A DNA stretch of 44,520 nucleotides from Candidatus Zhuqueibacterota bacterium (GTDB taxonomy: Bacteria; Zhuqueibacterota; Zhuqueibacteria; Thermofontimicrobiales; Sulfurfontimicrobiaceae), in the NCBI GenBank assembly GCA_016927835.1, contig JAFGMA010000070.1:1-44520 (forward strand), in the 5' to 3' direction. Positions 44,488-44,520 of the stretch are shown here, piece by piece. The notes below the pieces were generated by a model. The model made no database searches. It was not told the origin of the DNA and saw only the letters and a list, made by a program, of their open reading frames with translations. The translations under genes were made by a program, and so were the position numbers. Within the stretch, counting starts at the first letter, position 1; every line of letters starts with the position of its first letter.

Positions 44488-44520
44488 AAATAAAAATGCA
44501 ATGTTACAAATTCACCCGTA

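Noticed and set aside
1-44520. CRISPR array, tRNA, rRNA, integrase or phage genes
   Set aside because: Looked for regular direct repeats, cloverleaf sequences and typical mobile-element proteins; none could be supported.

Overview
The window looks like a chromosome segment of an uncultivated, heterotrophic bacterium of the FCB group, probably related to Calditrichota or the KSB1 lineage. This rests on sequence character only: the secreted protein at 14678-16570 ends in an NPFNP-containing Por/T9SS-type sorting tail, many large lipoproteins and signal-peptide proteins handle carbohydrate, and a Big_5 lipoprotein is present. No rRNA, tRNA, CRISPR array, phage module or intact insertion sequence was seen. 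Several families of short palindromic repeats lie between genes.

Layout. 0.2-2.4 kb: pdxJ (PLP synthesis) followed by a PLP-dependent tryptophanase-type lyase. 2.8-6.4 kb: a very large lipoprotein (alpha/alpha barrel, Ig-like part, FG-GAP propeller) split by a one-base frameshift in a C run. 7.0-8.4 kb: a DJ-1/PfpI-like protein without its catalytic residues, followed by an M55 D-aminopeptidase. 8.4-14.3 kb, minus strand: Big_5 lipoprotein, short-chain dehydrogenase, and a GH38 mannosidase homologue whose nucleophile Asp is Phe. 14.7-20.6 kb: secreted repeat protein with sorting tail, alkyltransferase-like protein, a Tat-exported ferredoxin-type aldo/keto reductase with a DUF6599-like protein, and a membrane protein made of internal repeats.

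21-24.5 kb: GNAT protein, then a UroD-like corrinoid-type methyltransferase, a CobW-like GTPase and a transglutaminase-like protein that probably form one transcription unit. 24.4-34.1 kb, minus strand: two large exported glycosidase-like proteins sharing a jelly-roll-like module, a sodium:solute symporter with three extra tandem repeats, and a sialidase-like protein. Together they look like a glycan degradation and sugar uptake region. 34.2-39.7 kb: LysE-type exporter, macrodomain protein translationally coupled to a CBM9/degenerate-esterase protein, and a small unknown protein.

40.0-40.8 kb holds the observation I rate highest. Behind trxA is an unlisted small gene for a DUF1858 redox-disulfide protein (40444 to 40190, minus strand). 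Its reading frame is interrupted by one in-frame TGA exactly where the second Cys of the CxxC motif belongs, giving CxxU. The TGA is followed by GC-rich hairpins at a SECIS-like distance, the frame continues through the rest of the domain to TAA, and a rho-independent terminator follows. This is a strong candidate selenoprotein, or else a point mutation or sequencing error.

41-44.5 kb: purU, a DtxR-type regulator overlapping in function with an orphan feoA, and a Gfo/Idh/MocA oxidoreductase. The window ends in a nested palindromic repeat element.
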